DNA of 64,000 nucleotides from Primula veris (Eukaryota; Streptophyta; Magnoliopsida; Ericales; Primulaceae). How positions within the stretch are numbered: position 1 is the stretch's first letter; every line of letters starts with the position of its first letter. Positions 32,652 to 46,043 of the stretch are shown in pieces. The notes beneath the pieces are model-generated. The model saw only the letters and a program-made list of their open reading frames with translations. It was not told the DNA's origin and did no database searches. The position numbers and the translations under genes are program-made. The stretch covers positions 6,635,314 through 6,699,313 of the forward strand of contig OY821740.1 of assembly GCA_963682055.1 (NCBI GenBank), given 5' to 3'.

Positions 32652-33818
32652 TCGTGAATAGATTTTTTAGTTGTATATTAGACTTTTTTTAGTTTTATAT
32701 GATGTTGGCCTTTTTCAGACTGTTTTTAATAATACAGTCTGATTTTATGATATTAATAATACAATATGAGGTTCTTGTATTCATACTGTTTTACAAATCA
32801 GTTATTTAGAGTTCTTTTTACAGATCAATTGCGTTTTTTTTATTATTATTCTTATTCAGACTGTTTTCAGACTGTTTTAGAGATCAATTGCTGTTATGTT
32901 TTTTGTGCACAGGTATTTTTTCGTTTGTGCACAGGTATTTATTCAGACTGTTTACAGTTTTGATTTACAGTTTTATATTAAAAACAGTCTGAGATTATGA
33001 TTGTAATACAGACTGTTTATATGTTTTCAGACTGTTTTTAATAATACAGTCTTATTTTTACGATTGTAATAAAGAAAACGAAGAAAACTAGTTACATCAA
33101 TCATCATATTATTCAGACTCTTTTTTATTAGTCAATAGACTTCTTTAAAACAGTCTGAATTGTGAGTAATGAAACAGTCTGAGATTCTTTCTGAAAACAA
33201 AACAGTATGATACTCTAATGAACATAAAAACAGTCTGAGTTTCTAATGATACATGTCATATGATGTTTTTTTAGTATATTGTCGTAAATGATTCAGACTG
33301 TTTATAATAATACAGTATAATTGATAGTAATAATACAGTCTGAGATTTAATAATATATTTTCAGACTGTTTATATTTCATTGAAATATATTAACGGAAGA
33401 AATAAAGTGAAGCAAACTAGTTACATCAATCATATTATTCAGACTCTTTTTTTTTAGTCAATAGATATCTTTAAAACAGTCTGAATTGTGTGAGTACTGA
33501 AACGGTCTGAGATTCAGACTGTTTATAATAATACAGTATAAATGATAGTAATAATACAGTCTGAGATTTAATAATATTTTTCAGACTGTTTTTTGTAATA
33601 CAGTATAAATACGTTTTTATATGTTTTTAATAATACATTTATGATTGATAGTAATAATACAGTCTTAAGATTCATTGAAAAATATATTGGCGAAAGAAAA
33701 TGGAAAAGAAACGAAATCATATTCGAACAAAATAATAGAACTCTTTTCTATTCAGACTGTTTACAAATAATGGAACTATTTTTACATTCAGACTGTTTAC
33801 AACTAATTTTTACATTAA

Positions 33819-36800
33819 TCAAACTGTTTTTGTTAATTCAGACTGAATGTATCGATTGACGATTCTCGTTATTATCTTGGCCTTGAACTCTAGTATCTTG
33901 TCGGAAGTCGTCTCTCTTGTGACAGGTTCACCATTGATGATTGTCTCCATGTTGTAGCACACATACAATGCACAGTCTGATCTGTAAAAAAATAAAACAT
34001 GTAAAATTAATTTTGATTTAGATGAATAGTAAAAACAGTCTGAATATCAGTAGGCACATATTTTTCTTACGTGGCTCCTTGATAGGGACAGTCTGTTACA
34101 ACGTCTAACGTGTACCCATCTTGTGAATCAAGTGAGAAGGAGGGCACATCAGCTATCATTTTCAATTTTTCTTGTACAAAGGCCATCTGTAACATTAAAA
34201 AAAATATATACATTTAAAAGATGAAGAGGGTAGTTTTTGCAAATTCAGACTGTTGTATTTTAAAAAGAGTCTGAATTACCACTAGTTTGGCGTCATCAAG
34301 GTAAGGGTCTGGTCTGTTGATATTGCAAGGAGGTATGTTGCTATTATAAAAACCCCACTTTTTCGATTCGACGTTCAGAACCAATAGAGTCCAGTGGTCT
34401 GCCTCTACGTCAATGGGTCGGTTCCTATTCGAGTTAATAGGGAAGAACAATAACTTGTATCCGTTCTGAACGTGCTTCCTCAGCTTATCGGTGATTTTCG
34501 CATCGAGCTCATCCTCGTATCTTTTCCTGTCTTTTAGAAAAAACTACAAACCAAACAACAACGAAAAGGTTTAAGATAAAATCTCAGACTCTTTTTGTAA
34601 AGAAACAAAGTGATGCATTGACAACATAAAAAGAGTTTGTGTTTTTACCCATAATACGGAGGTCAATATCTTGAATGTTTTTGTAGATTTTGCCTGGTAT
34701 TCTTGCCTCAATATGTGGGTATACCCATTTATGATCTGCGATAAGGACAAGTTTTAGAAAGAGTATGAGTACAAGAGCTTGTAAGCAAGCAATAAAATTG
34801 TACGATCCCTGTATACTTACATTACAGCATAGCAACTGGCCATTAATTAAGTTGTAGATGTCGTTGAGAGTGATGAAGTAATCCTTATTGTTTGAACCGA
34901 GTTTTGAGAACAAGGCGGCACTGTAAATTAAAATTTTATAGTAAGCACAAAACAGTCTGAGATTGAAAAAAACAGTCTGACAACAAAACAGTCTGAGATA
35001 AAACAGTCTGAGATTGAAAAAAACAGTATGACAACAAAACAGTCTGAGTTAAAAAAAAACATTAAAAGTTGTATATAAAAGGGACACAATAGATCATTTT
35101 TTTTAAAGAGTCTGAGCTATATAAAAAAGAGTCTGAGCTATTAAAAAACAGTATGGGGCTTGTATAAAAAAACAGTCTGAACTAAATTTATCATTCTGAA
35201 CTAAACAGTCTGAACTAAACTTTCTAACAAAAAACAGTCTGAACTAAACAGTCTGACAAAAACACAATTGATCATTTTTTAAAAAGAGTGAGCTATATAA
35301 AAAAGAACTAAAAACAGTCTGAACAGTCTATAAAAACAGTCTGAACTAAATTTAAAAAGAGTCCAAGCTATATAAAAGTATCATAAATACAAAACAGTCT
35401 TCATTAAAACAATTCATACTGTTTTAAACAGTCTGAGGTAAATGTAAAGAGTGTGAGACCTAATTGTATCATAAACACAAAAATAAAAAGAGTCTGACTT
35501 ACAATGGTCCATTTGCGTTGTGAATTTCTTGAATTTTGCTGAAGATGTTGTCAGGGAGCTTTGTTGTAATATCATTCTCGTTTTTATTTGTGATGATATC
35601 GTGTGCTCTCTCTGTTTTGTCCGGTACATGGTCTACTAGACTACTGAAGTCGATTTGTGGGAAATAGCCTTCGCCACCTTGGTCGTCCAGTACAGGAGTT
35701 TTCTTTTTTGATGCTCTCCCTTTTGCTGTTCGTCCACCCTTTGGTTTTTTATTTGGTTTTTCCAACAACGGCTCAGGAGCGCCTACGTCTGCGACCATTT
35801 CAGACTTGTCATCTTGATCAGCTTGCTTACGTTTCCGTAGCTGGTTCTCATTTTCTTGGATTTTTGTTGGAGAGTCTATTTTACTTGGTGTGTACTTCAC
35901 TGGTGGTCTCCTATCTGTTCTTGCTCTGATACGGAGAATGTTGGATCCCGGACCATCATACTCATAACCGAGTCTTTCCAGAATTTCTTTGCGGATTAAA
36001 TCTAGCTGTGGAGTCTGTATATCCGCATTTAGGAGAGCATCAGTTATAACTTCATCGATTCGGCACTTTTGTGAGTAGTCGTGTGCCGCATACACCTGTG
36101 CATCATTGTATAGCCCTTCTTTTAGCTCATGTTCCCCTGCAACAATAGGAGGAAAAATAGTCTGAATAATTCATTGAAATAATACAGTCTGATTATGATA
36201 GTAATAATACAGTCTGAGGTTTCTATTTGATATATTTCATTGAAAGAAGAATTTACTAAGCAAAAGAAAGGGATTCAGACTGTTTTTAATAATACATTAC
36301 GAATGATAGTAACAATACAGTCTGAGATTTTAATAATATATTTTCAGACTGTTTTTAGTAATACAATATGAATGAAAATAGTTGCATTAATATTCAAATA
36401 ATTTTTGTATTATTCAGACTCTTTTTACAGTTTTGTACTGTAATAATTCAAAAACAGTCTGAATAATTCATTGAAATAATACAGTCTGATTTATGATAGT
36501 AATAATACAGTCTGAGGTTTCTAGTTGATATATTTCATTGAAACAAATTTACTAAGCAAAATAAAGGGATTCAGACTGTTTTTAATAATACATTACGAAT
36601 GATAGTAACAATACAGTCTGAGATTTTAATAATATATTTTCAGACTGTTTTTAGTAATAGAATATGAATGCAAAATAGTTTATATGATTACAATAGAGGT
36701 ACTCTACCTTTACCTTGTAGGTCTTCCTCAAGCTGCTTTTTTTCATTCTCCAATTTTTCCATTCTTTGCTTCATCTCGACTTCTTTGTTTCGCATTTTAT

Positions 36801-39800
36801 TTTTTTCTACATATGCCTCTTGCTGGAGATCAGAGACAATTCTTTGGTATTTGGTGATCATCTCCTCCTTTTCTATAACACAAACAGTCTGACTTAGGGA
36901 AACCAAGCTAATGGAAAAAAAATTAGACAAGAGAGGAAGAGTTTGAATTGCATTTTATGGCGTTTACCTTTTATTTCCTTCTCGAGCATTTTCTTTTCCT
37001 CAACCATTTGTTCAATCTTTTGTTTCCACTCAGGTACCCACTTGGACTTTAATCTTTCTTCTAAAGCCAAAGATTTCCCAAGGTCGTTGATGCTTTTCTG
37101 CATTGTGGTTGTTAGGTCTTTATACTCTTTAATTTGCAAAATTGCCTCATCTAGGTTTTTCTGCAATTCAGCCACTTTGGTCTCTTCTTTTTCGGACTCT
37201 TCTTCTCTCCTCTCTTCGTGAATTGGACTTTCATTCACATGCATATCATCGGCACTGTAATTATAACAGCCACCACCTCCAGAGGGACCTCCCTCGTCAT
37301 ATTCGGTGCTCTTAGATGTTTCCATTATTTCATTGAATTTTGGAGTTTTTGGTGTTCCGAATTGTTTCCGAAGGGAGATGGTAAAATTGTTGTCTGACTC
37401 ATTTTCGCTCTCAGAGTCTTCTTCTGTGTTTTCCGAGCCTTCATTTTCAGAGTTTTCCAAGCCTTCCTCTTCTGTTGAACTAGAGTAAACATTCTGAGGA
37501 TCTTCAACATCTTCGTCTATCTCTTTCTCCAACTCCTCATCTGTTAATCGCTTTGGTTTCGGAGGTAGCTTCTTTTTACCATCATAAATAACGAGGTTTT
37601 TTGATTGTTTTCTACATCCCTATGATGATAATTTAAAGAATGAAAAGGTTTTTAGAAGCAATTGTATAGATAGAATAAAAACAGTCTACAATTGTATAGA
37701 AATAGTGTTATACCTTTTCATTGCACAGGTCTACAATTGTGAACCTTGAGGAACACAACTTGAAGAATGAAAAGACGTCCCATTTGACACACAAAGCCTT
37801 TGTGGATGCTTCTTTTGTCATGTCCGGTTTTGAAATATTGAACTTTTCAAGGATGACATACTGTACAGATGGAAATACAGTTTTTAAGAATACAGTCTGA
37901 GATTTAAATGATAGTAACAATACAGTCTGATTTTTAATAATATATTTTCAGACTGTTTCTAGTATTATTCAGACTCTTTTTACAGTTTTTGTAAAAACAG
38001 TCTGAGATAGATAGAGCAATAATATATTGTCTTAAATGATTCAGACTGTTTTTTAAATGATTCAGACTTTTTTTTAGTATATTGTCTTAAATGATAGTAA
38101 CAATACATTATGAGATTTAATAATATATTATTCAGACTGTTTTTAGTATTATTCAGACTGTTTTTACAGTTTTGTAAAAACAGTCTGAGATTCTTTTGTC
38201 ATGTCCGGGTTTGAAATATTGAACTTTTCAAGGATGACATACTGTACAGATGGAAATACAGTATTTAAGAATACAGTCTGAGATTTAAATGATAGTAACA
38301 ATACAGTGTGATTTTTAATAATCTATTTTCAGACTGTTTCTAGTATTATTCAGACTCTTTTTACAGTTTTTGTAAAAACAGTCTGAGATAGATAGAGCAA
38401 TAATATATTGTCTTAAATGATTCAGACTGTTTTTTAAATGATTCAGACTGTTTTTTAAATGATTCAGACTGTTTTTTAAATGATTCAGACTGTTTTTTAG
38501 TATATTGTCTTAAATGATAGTAACAATACATTATGAGATTTAATAATATATTATTCAGACTGTTTTTAGTATTATTCAGACTGTTTTTACAGTCTGATTT
38601 ATGATAGTAATAATACAGTCTGATTTATAATGGAAATAAATAAAGAGTCTGATGTAATAATAAACAACTTAAGAACATTATGAACATATAAAAAGAGTAC
38701 TAACTTATAAAAAAGAGTATGAACTAATAAAAAAAGGTCTTGAGAAGTAATTTTATTGTACCGGTATCGTGAGTAGACACGTGGACAGTGATCTTGGGTC
38801 TTGGTTGTTGAGCGACTCCATAAGCTTCTCATGTATATGAGTTGCCCAATCATATTCCTTTATCTCTTTGATGTCACCGGCAACTATTTTCAAGTACCCC
38901 AATGCTATGGTCATGCCGCTCACCGTCAAGAAAAATGCATTTAGCATGTACAATGTTACCAGTCGGACGACGTCCTCTCTACCAACTTTTGTTGTTAATA
39001 CCAATGCTTCGTTCAATGCCTTTACGATAGCTGTTTTGGTTAGGTTGGATTTGTTGAGTTTATTTGAAAAGCATCTTTCAACAAAGCTGTGGTAGGCTTC
39101 TTGGTTTTTAGCAAAGCTTGTGAGAGCTATTGGATTTTCAGCATTACCAGAAATTCCATAAATGTCACGCACACGGTCTCTCTCTATTGGAACTGTGAAT
39201 CTACCTAGCTTAAGGGCCTGTGAGTTTCGGTCGTACCTCAAGGCCATCTGGTACAATTCTTTATCACTTTTCCTAGCCTGGTTAGTGGTTAATTCTCCAT
39301 TTCTAGAAGCATTGATCAATTCCCAGAACGGACAGTGTTGCTTAACTAATTCAAGTTGTGCCGGATTGAAATTTGTTTCGACAAAGAACTTGATTACAGT
39401 AACCAGGTTTGATTTGTACTGTATGTTGCCTTTTTTGGTGTTTGTGGTGTCAGATGGTTGGTTTTTGGGGTTTGTCGAATGTTTGATGGCAATATGTTTC
39501 TAAAAACAATAACAAAAAATCTGTAAACAGTCTGTGTAAACTCATGCACATATTAAAATACAGAGAAAGTAAACAGTCTGAGTATTTTTCCAACATAATC
39601 TTATTAGAATATAAACAGTCTGAGTACCAATTTTATTAGAATCGCTAAACATAAAAACAGTCTGAATACTATTTTTACCAATTTTATTACGAAAATAACT
39701 GAATATAAACAGTCTGAGTACCAATTTTATTAGAATCGCTAAACATAAAAACAGTCTGAATACTATTTTTACCAATTTTATTACGAAAATAACTGAATAT

Positions 39801-40253
39801 AAACAGTCTGAATACGAATTTTATTAGAATCACTAAACATAAACAGTCTGAATAATATTTTCAACAATTACATATAGATCACTAAACAGTCTGAATCACT
39901 AAACAGTCTGAATACTTTTTTCCAGGCTGTTTTATGTTTTTATTCCCAAAACAACTGAATATAAACAGTCTGAATACTTTTTTCCAGGCTGTTTTATGTT
40001 TTTATTCCCAAAACAACTGAATATAAACAGTCTGAATAATATTTTCAACAAATATTATTAGAATCGCAATTTTTATTTAAAAATAGAGTATGAACAATAG
40101 AGTATGAACCCTAATTTATATATATAATGGGTAAACACAATTAATAACCCTAATTTATGTAAAATGTCACTGAACTTACCCTAATTAAATTAATTTATAT
40201 ATTTTTCAGACTGTTTTAATAAAAACAACGATTAATAAACTTACCTTCACCAT
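33819..40253 (-). CDS. ULP1/C48-like peptidase protein of the MULE, 11 exons (unit 2)
   Basis: Same exon plan as the unit 1 gene shifted by 25,733 bases (first coding exon 40253-40245, last 33981-33819). The long exons read identically in both copies. The catalytic His, Asn (in place of Asp), Gln and Cys are retained. It is convergent with the transposase gene. Confidence 0.84.
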
Positions 40254-40527
40254 GTTGTTTTCTGAAATTAACGAAGAGAGGTTTTTCAGTTTGATAGCCG
40301 GATTTGTTGGCGGTTTAAAGAGAGAAAGTTTCAGGGTTTTCGGAGAGAGAGATGAGAGAGAGAGGAGAGAGAGAGAAAAAAAGTTTCTGTTTTTTTTAAT
40401 TGTGTTATGATGACGTCAGCAATTTTTTAATGATGTCAGCAAATGGACCAATCCTTAATTAGTTTCAGTTTCATGGACCAATCCTTAAATACTTGTGTTT
40501 TCATGGACCAATCCAAAATTTAACCCT

Positions 40528-40535
40528 TATAAATA
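40528..40535 (+). promoter_or_regulatory. TATA box of lipid-transfer gene, unit 2 (MULE-abutted)
   Basis: TATAAATA in the same position as in unit 1, with the MULE end about 6 bp upstream. Confidence 0.75.
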
Positions 40536-40609
40536 ACCTCACACCACGTAATAATCTTCTTCATCAGCCTCAACATTCACTATAACAAATAGCCATAGAA
40601 ACTAAGAAA

Positions 40610-41132
40610 ATGGGACTATCACTTAACCCCCGACTTGTCACACTAACCATTCTGATAATAGCTCTCATTTCATTGAAAACCAGCCACATTTCGGCACAAT
40701 GCACAGGGGATCTCCCAGGGCTGATATCCAAGTGTCCCGACTATGTGAAAAAATCGGGGCCTAAACGCGCTCCCTCGAAAGAATGTTGTGATGTTGTCAA
40801 GACCGCTGATGTGGCATGCGTGTGTAAGTATATCACCAAGGAGGTTGAGGAGCTTATCAGCATGAGTAAGGTGGTTTATGTGGCGAAGAAATGCGGAAAA
40901 AGTATCGCCCGTGGCACTAAATGTGGAAGTAAGAAAAAACCGATTTCGTTAAAGTTCTTATTTTTAATTTTTTTCATTTCTTTGATAATTTCGTCATGTC
41001 TAGTGGCTTCCTTGGTTTAAGCTTGCTCGATTTTCTTGGCATCATTACAAACGAAATTTAAACGTTAATTTTCATCTACAGATTATAGTCCTGATTTTTA
41101 TTGTTTATAATGCAGGTTACATTGTGCGGTAA
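40610..41132 (+). CDS. DIR1-like non-specific lipid-transfer protein (unit 2)
   Basis: Exons 40610-40928 and 41116-41132; predicted protein identical to the unit 1 copy (111 aa, signal peptide, eight-cysteine motif). Poly(A) signal AATAAA at 41232. Promoter interrupted by the MULE as in unit 1. Confidence 0.85.
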
Positions 41133-41379
41133 AGTTTGCTTGAACTTCCATGTTCCTGAAGATAAAAGAAGAGGCGTCTTATGTATTGCAGTGTTGTTTT
41201 ATGTTTCAAAACTCTTGTACTCCTTTCAAGAAATAAAATTCCAATCTCAGCATCTCCGATAGTGCAATGTGTAATGAAATTATGGTAACTTGATGTAAAA
41301 GTAGAATTTCTGGGTATAACACACATGCAATCAACTTAAAAAAAATGATTGTGGCATGCAATATATATATGTACATAAG

Positions 41380-41580
41380 CAGAGAAGGAACTAGTGGGCT
41401 GTCGGGGCGCGGTTCCTCCCATTTCGGAATTTTTTACTGGGAAAGCAAAAAATTTCAATATATCTTAATCAAAATCTTAAAAAAACAGTTTTTGTCTCCC
41501 CCCTATTTTAAATAAATTACTCATTTATGGTATGAAAATTTTTCGACACCTCCCACTTAGAGTTATTGGTTCCGTCACTG
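41380..41580. mobile_element. hAT-type MITE (unit 2)
   Basis: Copy of the unit 1 element with the same TACATAAG flanks. Confidence 0.75.
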
Positions 41581-41846
41581 TACATAAGTATATTCCGCTA
41601 ATTAATTAAGAGAATTGGGATCAGCTCAAAGTTAATGCAAATAATCCTCTTCTTCTTTTTTTGAACTAATTCTGCTCATCGTATCTTCAATCCTCAAAAC
41701 AGATAAATTACAGGTGCAGTTTCACAAAAATTGCATCAGAATTTCTACAAGCCACTTACTAGAAAACTCTACACATAACACATGATACACTTATAACAAT
41801 GTTCGAACGGAAAACTTGAAAACAGTTGAATTGAAATCATAACTGT

Positions 41847-43182
41847 TCAATATCTGTAATTTCCATAACCACCTCCTAAACCAGATGATCCATAGCCACC
41901 ATCGTAAGGCTGCGATGACATGGCAGAAGATGAGTAGGTGGAACCACTCAGCTGAGAATACGAAGATGACCTCAACTTGGCATCCACGTGCCCGTAATTG
42001 CTTTTGACTGGTTCTTTGTGATTGCTTACAAATTCCTGAAAAAGTTGTTGAGCTGTCTGAACTTGCAATGAGGTACCTTTGATTTCGACCATAATCTCAT
42101 CAGGTAGACCACTACTCTTGCACAGTCAAAACGGCACCACTAGCACGCCGAATATAAGCAATATTTGCTCCTTCAATTCCAGTTATATCCTCAGCATAAG
42201 TGAGTGGTATTTACATCGTCTGAGCAACCTGAGTAACAATAGGACCACTTGAACGACCAATCCCCAAAGAGCGTAAACCTGAAAGTTCCGTATTTTGGGT
42301 ATGTAGCGGAACTGTTGATGAAGAAATACGCTGTTCCAATTGGATTTCGCGCTCAAACTGCAGAGGATCCCTTTTTAGAGAGAAAGGATAATCAGAGGCA
42401 CTAATCCCAGGTTGAGAGACGCTATGAAGCACTGACTTCTCAGCCCAGTTGTCCACCACCTGGCGTTCTTGCGTGACTACCGACCTAGTTTGCAACGTTT
42501 TTTCAAAAAGTGGAAGAATCGTTTGGTCGACCAAGAACTTCCTAATTATAAGGTAGAACAGCCTCAAGTCCCTTTAGAACCTTTGCAGATTCTCCCTGCA
42601 ACTCTGAAATCTTCTCATCTTGGCTGGCATAAAATGGGACCTCCTCATGATTAAGGATTCGAATAGAAGCACCGTTACTTTGCTGCATTGCCTTGATAGA
42701 AAACCCTTGCTTGCCAATAAGGCTCGTAGCTTGTGAGGATCTACTAACAAACGTATTGAACAAAATGCTGCACCGGCGCTCTCTCCCTCAGAAAGTCCAC
42801 TCACACATTTGAAGATCCGTATTGTTGCATCCATTGCTGGAGATAATGGTAACTCTGGATCTTCTTTCCCGGTTATTAGTACGATGCGATCAGGATTGTC
42901 AACAGGGCCATCGAGGATGCGAACACGAGCTTGAGTCTCTTCACACATCTTCTTAACAAGCTCACCCTTACGACCTATTATGCTCCCCACTTTCGTCACC
43001 GCTACTATCATCCTGAACACGCTGTATCCCGGCCAACCCGGCCACCTCTCCTCCTCTGCCGCCTTCGTTGACTCTGGTGCCTCCACCTCCGTCATCTCCA
43101 CCACCTTTGTTGTCTCCGGCGCCTCCTCCTCGGCAGAGGAGTTGTTCTCTACCTCCTCCTCTTCTTCACATGAAGAACTCAT
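41847..43182 (-). pseudogene. PEP: PEPPER-like KH retro-pseudogene (unit 2)
   Basis: Carries all four lesions of the unit 1 copy, including the private 2-bp deletion, plus one extra substitution (Leu to Val in EKS(L/V)LHS, base 42430). Its near-identity to unit 1 shows the recent origin of the unit 1/unit 2 pair. Confidence 0.85.
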
Positions 43183-43242
43183 TATTAATTAATGTACTAC
43201 TAGTATTCTAGAGAGAGAGATGTAGATGACGGAGGAAAATAT

Positions 43243-43453
43243 GAGGCTGTATTTTTCGACTGCAAAAAATCTGTTTTCAGGCCAAAACCGTAATTATTAT
43301 AAAGTACAGACCGTAATTCAGAATTACGGTTTACTTTTTTTTAATTATTTTATTTTTTTGAAAAATAAAATAAAAGGGTAAACCGTAAATCAGAATTACG
43401 ATTTACGGTTTTGGTGTGAAAACTGATTTTTTGAAGTCGAAAAATCCAGCCTC
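43243..43453. mobile_element. Mutator-type MITE, 211 bp (unit 2)
   Basis: Same hairpin element with GGAAAATAT duplication at 43234-43242 and 43454-43462. Confidence 0.85.
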
Positions 43454-43462
43454 GGAAAATAT

Positions 43463-45125
43463 ACTTAACTTCTTTCAAGCCAGAATTTGTTGAAAGAAAT
43501 ACTCCATACTAGCTAATAGTCTCACCCTCCATATAAATATGATTTATGTTACACTAAATATTCCTAAACCCTGCCAGACAATTCCGAATTCCGTCACGGC
43601 GCTTTGCAACCCCAATTGGACTAGAGAACCCCAACTTTTGCATAGGCTAAGACAACTTAATTAACCAGCTTTACTTGTCAAATGCCATTTCAAATGACGG
43701 TCTGTATGAAAAATAGTTTGATATTTCCAATTAAATTCAGGATTCTTTCAGTTATATATCACTCGTGCATTTAAGGTTAATTAGCAATTCTAGTTTTATT
43801 TCTAGAATCTTTTTACAATGTTTAACATAGCAGAAATTTCCACGTTTTCGATAAACAGTGAGATTATATATATACTGGGAAGTGAGTTATTGATGACATA
43901 GTTTAGGGGAGGTTCTTTAATTTGATGTTCGGTCGCACACATCTTAAAGTTATTCTCTAATCGGTCAACAAATTGCAATGCCTTTTGTTAATCAATTTTA
44001 AAATTTGGTAAATTTGCACTGTAAGTAAAAGAGCTGTGAGAGTTTAAAGTTCCAGACTTGTTTTTATTTTTTTAAAGTAAAGTAGTATCAATACTTTTAA
44101 TCTTAGCTTATCGGTAGAAAATAATACTCCATATCGGCCCGTCCATGTCGTTAATACCTAAATTGCCGAGTTGGTGGACGATGATTAATTAGTAAACGTG
44201 TCTAAGTAAATTCTGAAATGTAAGAAATTAAGCTAATTAAAAGTTTACAATCGGCTAAGTCAAAGAATTTAGATAGTAAAAAGAGGCGGTAAAAAAATAA
44301 TACTCCCCGTCGATGTCGTTTATACCTAAATACACAGTTGTTGAATGATGATTAGTAAACGTGCCTTAGGCAAAAAAGCAATACACCAACAGCTTTTTCA
44401 ATCAATAAAAAAAAGTCTACTTTTTTTCCATAGACCATCTTATTTTTCAAAGTAGCCGTTACACCTTCCCCCATTATATTTATTTATTAAAACGATGCTC
44501 ACTAACAGTCCTTATAGTTTGAGTGGAAACTCTGTTTATCCTTTCAGTTTTATTGGAATACAAGAGGGGTCCCAAATCTTTAAAATAACAATAGATTTGG
44601 TCTTTAAATTTCGTCGCTATTTACATCACAATAGAATTTAAACTTTACTAATCACTCCAAGTAAATGAAAACTGTAAACGTACATATTTCTAATCATTTA
44701 GGATTTCTTGCTCTTCATAGAATTCTACCTTTTTAAGAAAATATGTGTTCATGCAAATATGCACGCACACACATAAGTTATAGTACAATCTCTTCCTCTA
44801 GTTACTGATTCAATATTGAGCAAGATGAGTTAAGTCCATCAACATATATTCTGTACACAAAAAGTATATACCAACGTCCAAATCTGTGTACCAAATTAAT
44901 CTGATCCATTAGTGTTCTAATTGAAAGTACATTGCTCAAACATCACTAATATAAACTACGGGGCCATTTCTTATTGGTCCTTTATTATAGTAATTAAAAG
45001 CTCTTTTCCACAATACTCCCGTGTCTTCATTTACACCGGCCCCCGCTCCTCATATACATATAACATCTCTAATTATCTATATACATTTCAATACAGTAGT
45101 TACATACATAACATAACTTGAAGAC
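43463..45125. other. Spacer and promoter region of the WD40 gene (unit 2)
   Basis: Same as in unit 1; no gene seen. Confidence 0.5.
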
Positions 45126-45542
45126 ATGGCAATTTTAACTCCTTTGTTATCAAGCACAAGCACAAGCACAAGCACAAGTAGTGAAACCGACGATAGTCCC
45201 ACAAATTCTCATCGTTCCGTCCCTTACAATATTCCAAAACATGGGTACCGATCCTTAGCAGTGCTATCAGGCCACGTAGGTTCGGTCTCTAGCTTAGCCT
45301 TGTGTGGTGAGTTTATCCTTAGTGCTTCACAAGGAAAAGATATCATAGTGTGGCAACAGCCTGACTTAAGGATGTTTTCAAGGTTTGGACAGGGCGAAGG
45401 GTCCGTAAAAGCGTTAGTTACTGTGGGTAACAAGGTTTTTACTGCCCATCAAGATAGTCGGATACGGGTATGGAAAGTTTCTAGAAGCTCGGAAAATGTG
45501 TTTAGGTTGGTTGAGTCTATCATAAATTTAAATATTAATTAA
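45126..45542 (+). pseudogene. Truncated JINGUBANG-like WD40 gene, unit 2 (chimeric 138-aa frame)
   Basis: Cut at the same codon and reading into the same junction sequence as in unit 1. That is expected if both come from one duplication junction that was itself recopied. Confidence 0.85.
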
Positions 45543-46043
45543 AAATAAGAAAATTTGTTAAATGTAAAAATTCAACCTACTAAAAACTCAAATAAATATA
45601 TATTAAAACCTTAGATCAGTCTATTCTAAATTTAAATATTAATTAAAAATAATAAAAATTGTTAAATTTAACATTACTAATATATATACATGTATATTAA
45701 GAGTATATATATGTTGATTAGTGACTGCACATGACATGTGCATGTCACCTAAACGGGTACACGTTTTGGGTAAATAAATATGCGAGAAAAATCATTTCCA
45801 ATGCGGAAAAAACGGGGAGAAAGAGTTGCCTCAGAAAAAAGAAGAGGCTAGAGGTTTGAGATGCTTATTAATTCTGTGAGGTAATGGAATCTTTTTAATT
45901 ACAGCGTGAGGACTTATCATAGGGACAGTTGTAACACTAAAATAACAATAACATAGATTTAACAGTATAAAATTCGAACCCCCTTAAAATTAACGAGGCT
46001 GATTTTCAAATTACCAACTAAACGTCTGTGTAACTTCAAATTT

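Larger units (their letters stand above)
28733..40521. mobile_element. Autonomous Mutator-like element, KI/VANDAL-like (unit 2)
   Basis: Same insertion, same site and same flanks as in unit 1, so copied by tandem duplication rather than by independent transposition. It differs by a 13-bp deletion near 28868 (loss of TTTTAAACAGTTG-type sequence) and a 5-bp insertion near 33195 (AAAAC repeat). Motif arrays occur in the same introns as in unit 1 (offset +25,728, then +25,733 after 33195). Confidence 0.93.
19782..45514. repeat. Tandem unit 2 (complete, 25,733 bp, carries MULE)
   Basis: The only complete unit, running from one junction in the broken WD40 gene to the next. In order it holds the PPR gene, the 720-bp and 1,011-bp elements, spacer, the 11.8-kb MULE, the lipid-transfer gene, the KH pseudogene, the 211-bp MITE and the 5' part of the WD40 gene. 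Small private differences from unit 1 (13-bp and 5-bp indels, a KH SNP at 42430) argue against a purely mechanical assembly duplication. Confidence 0.95.
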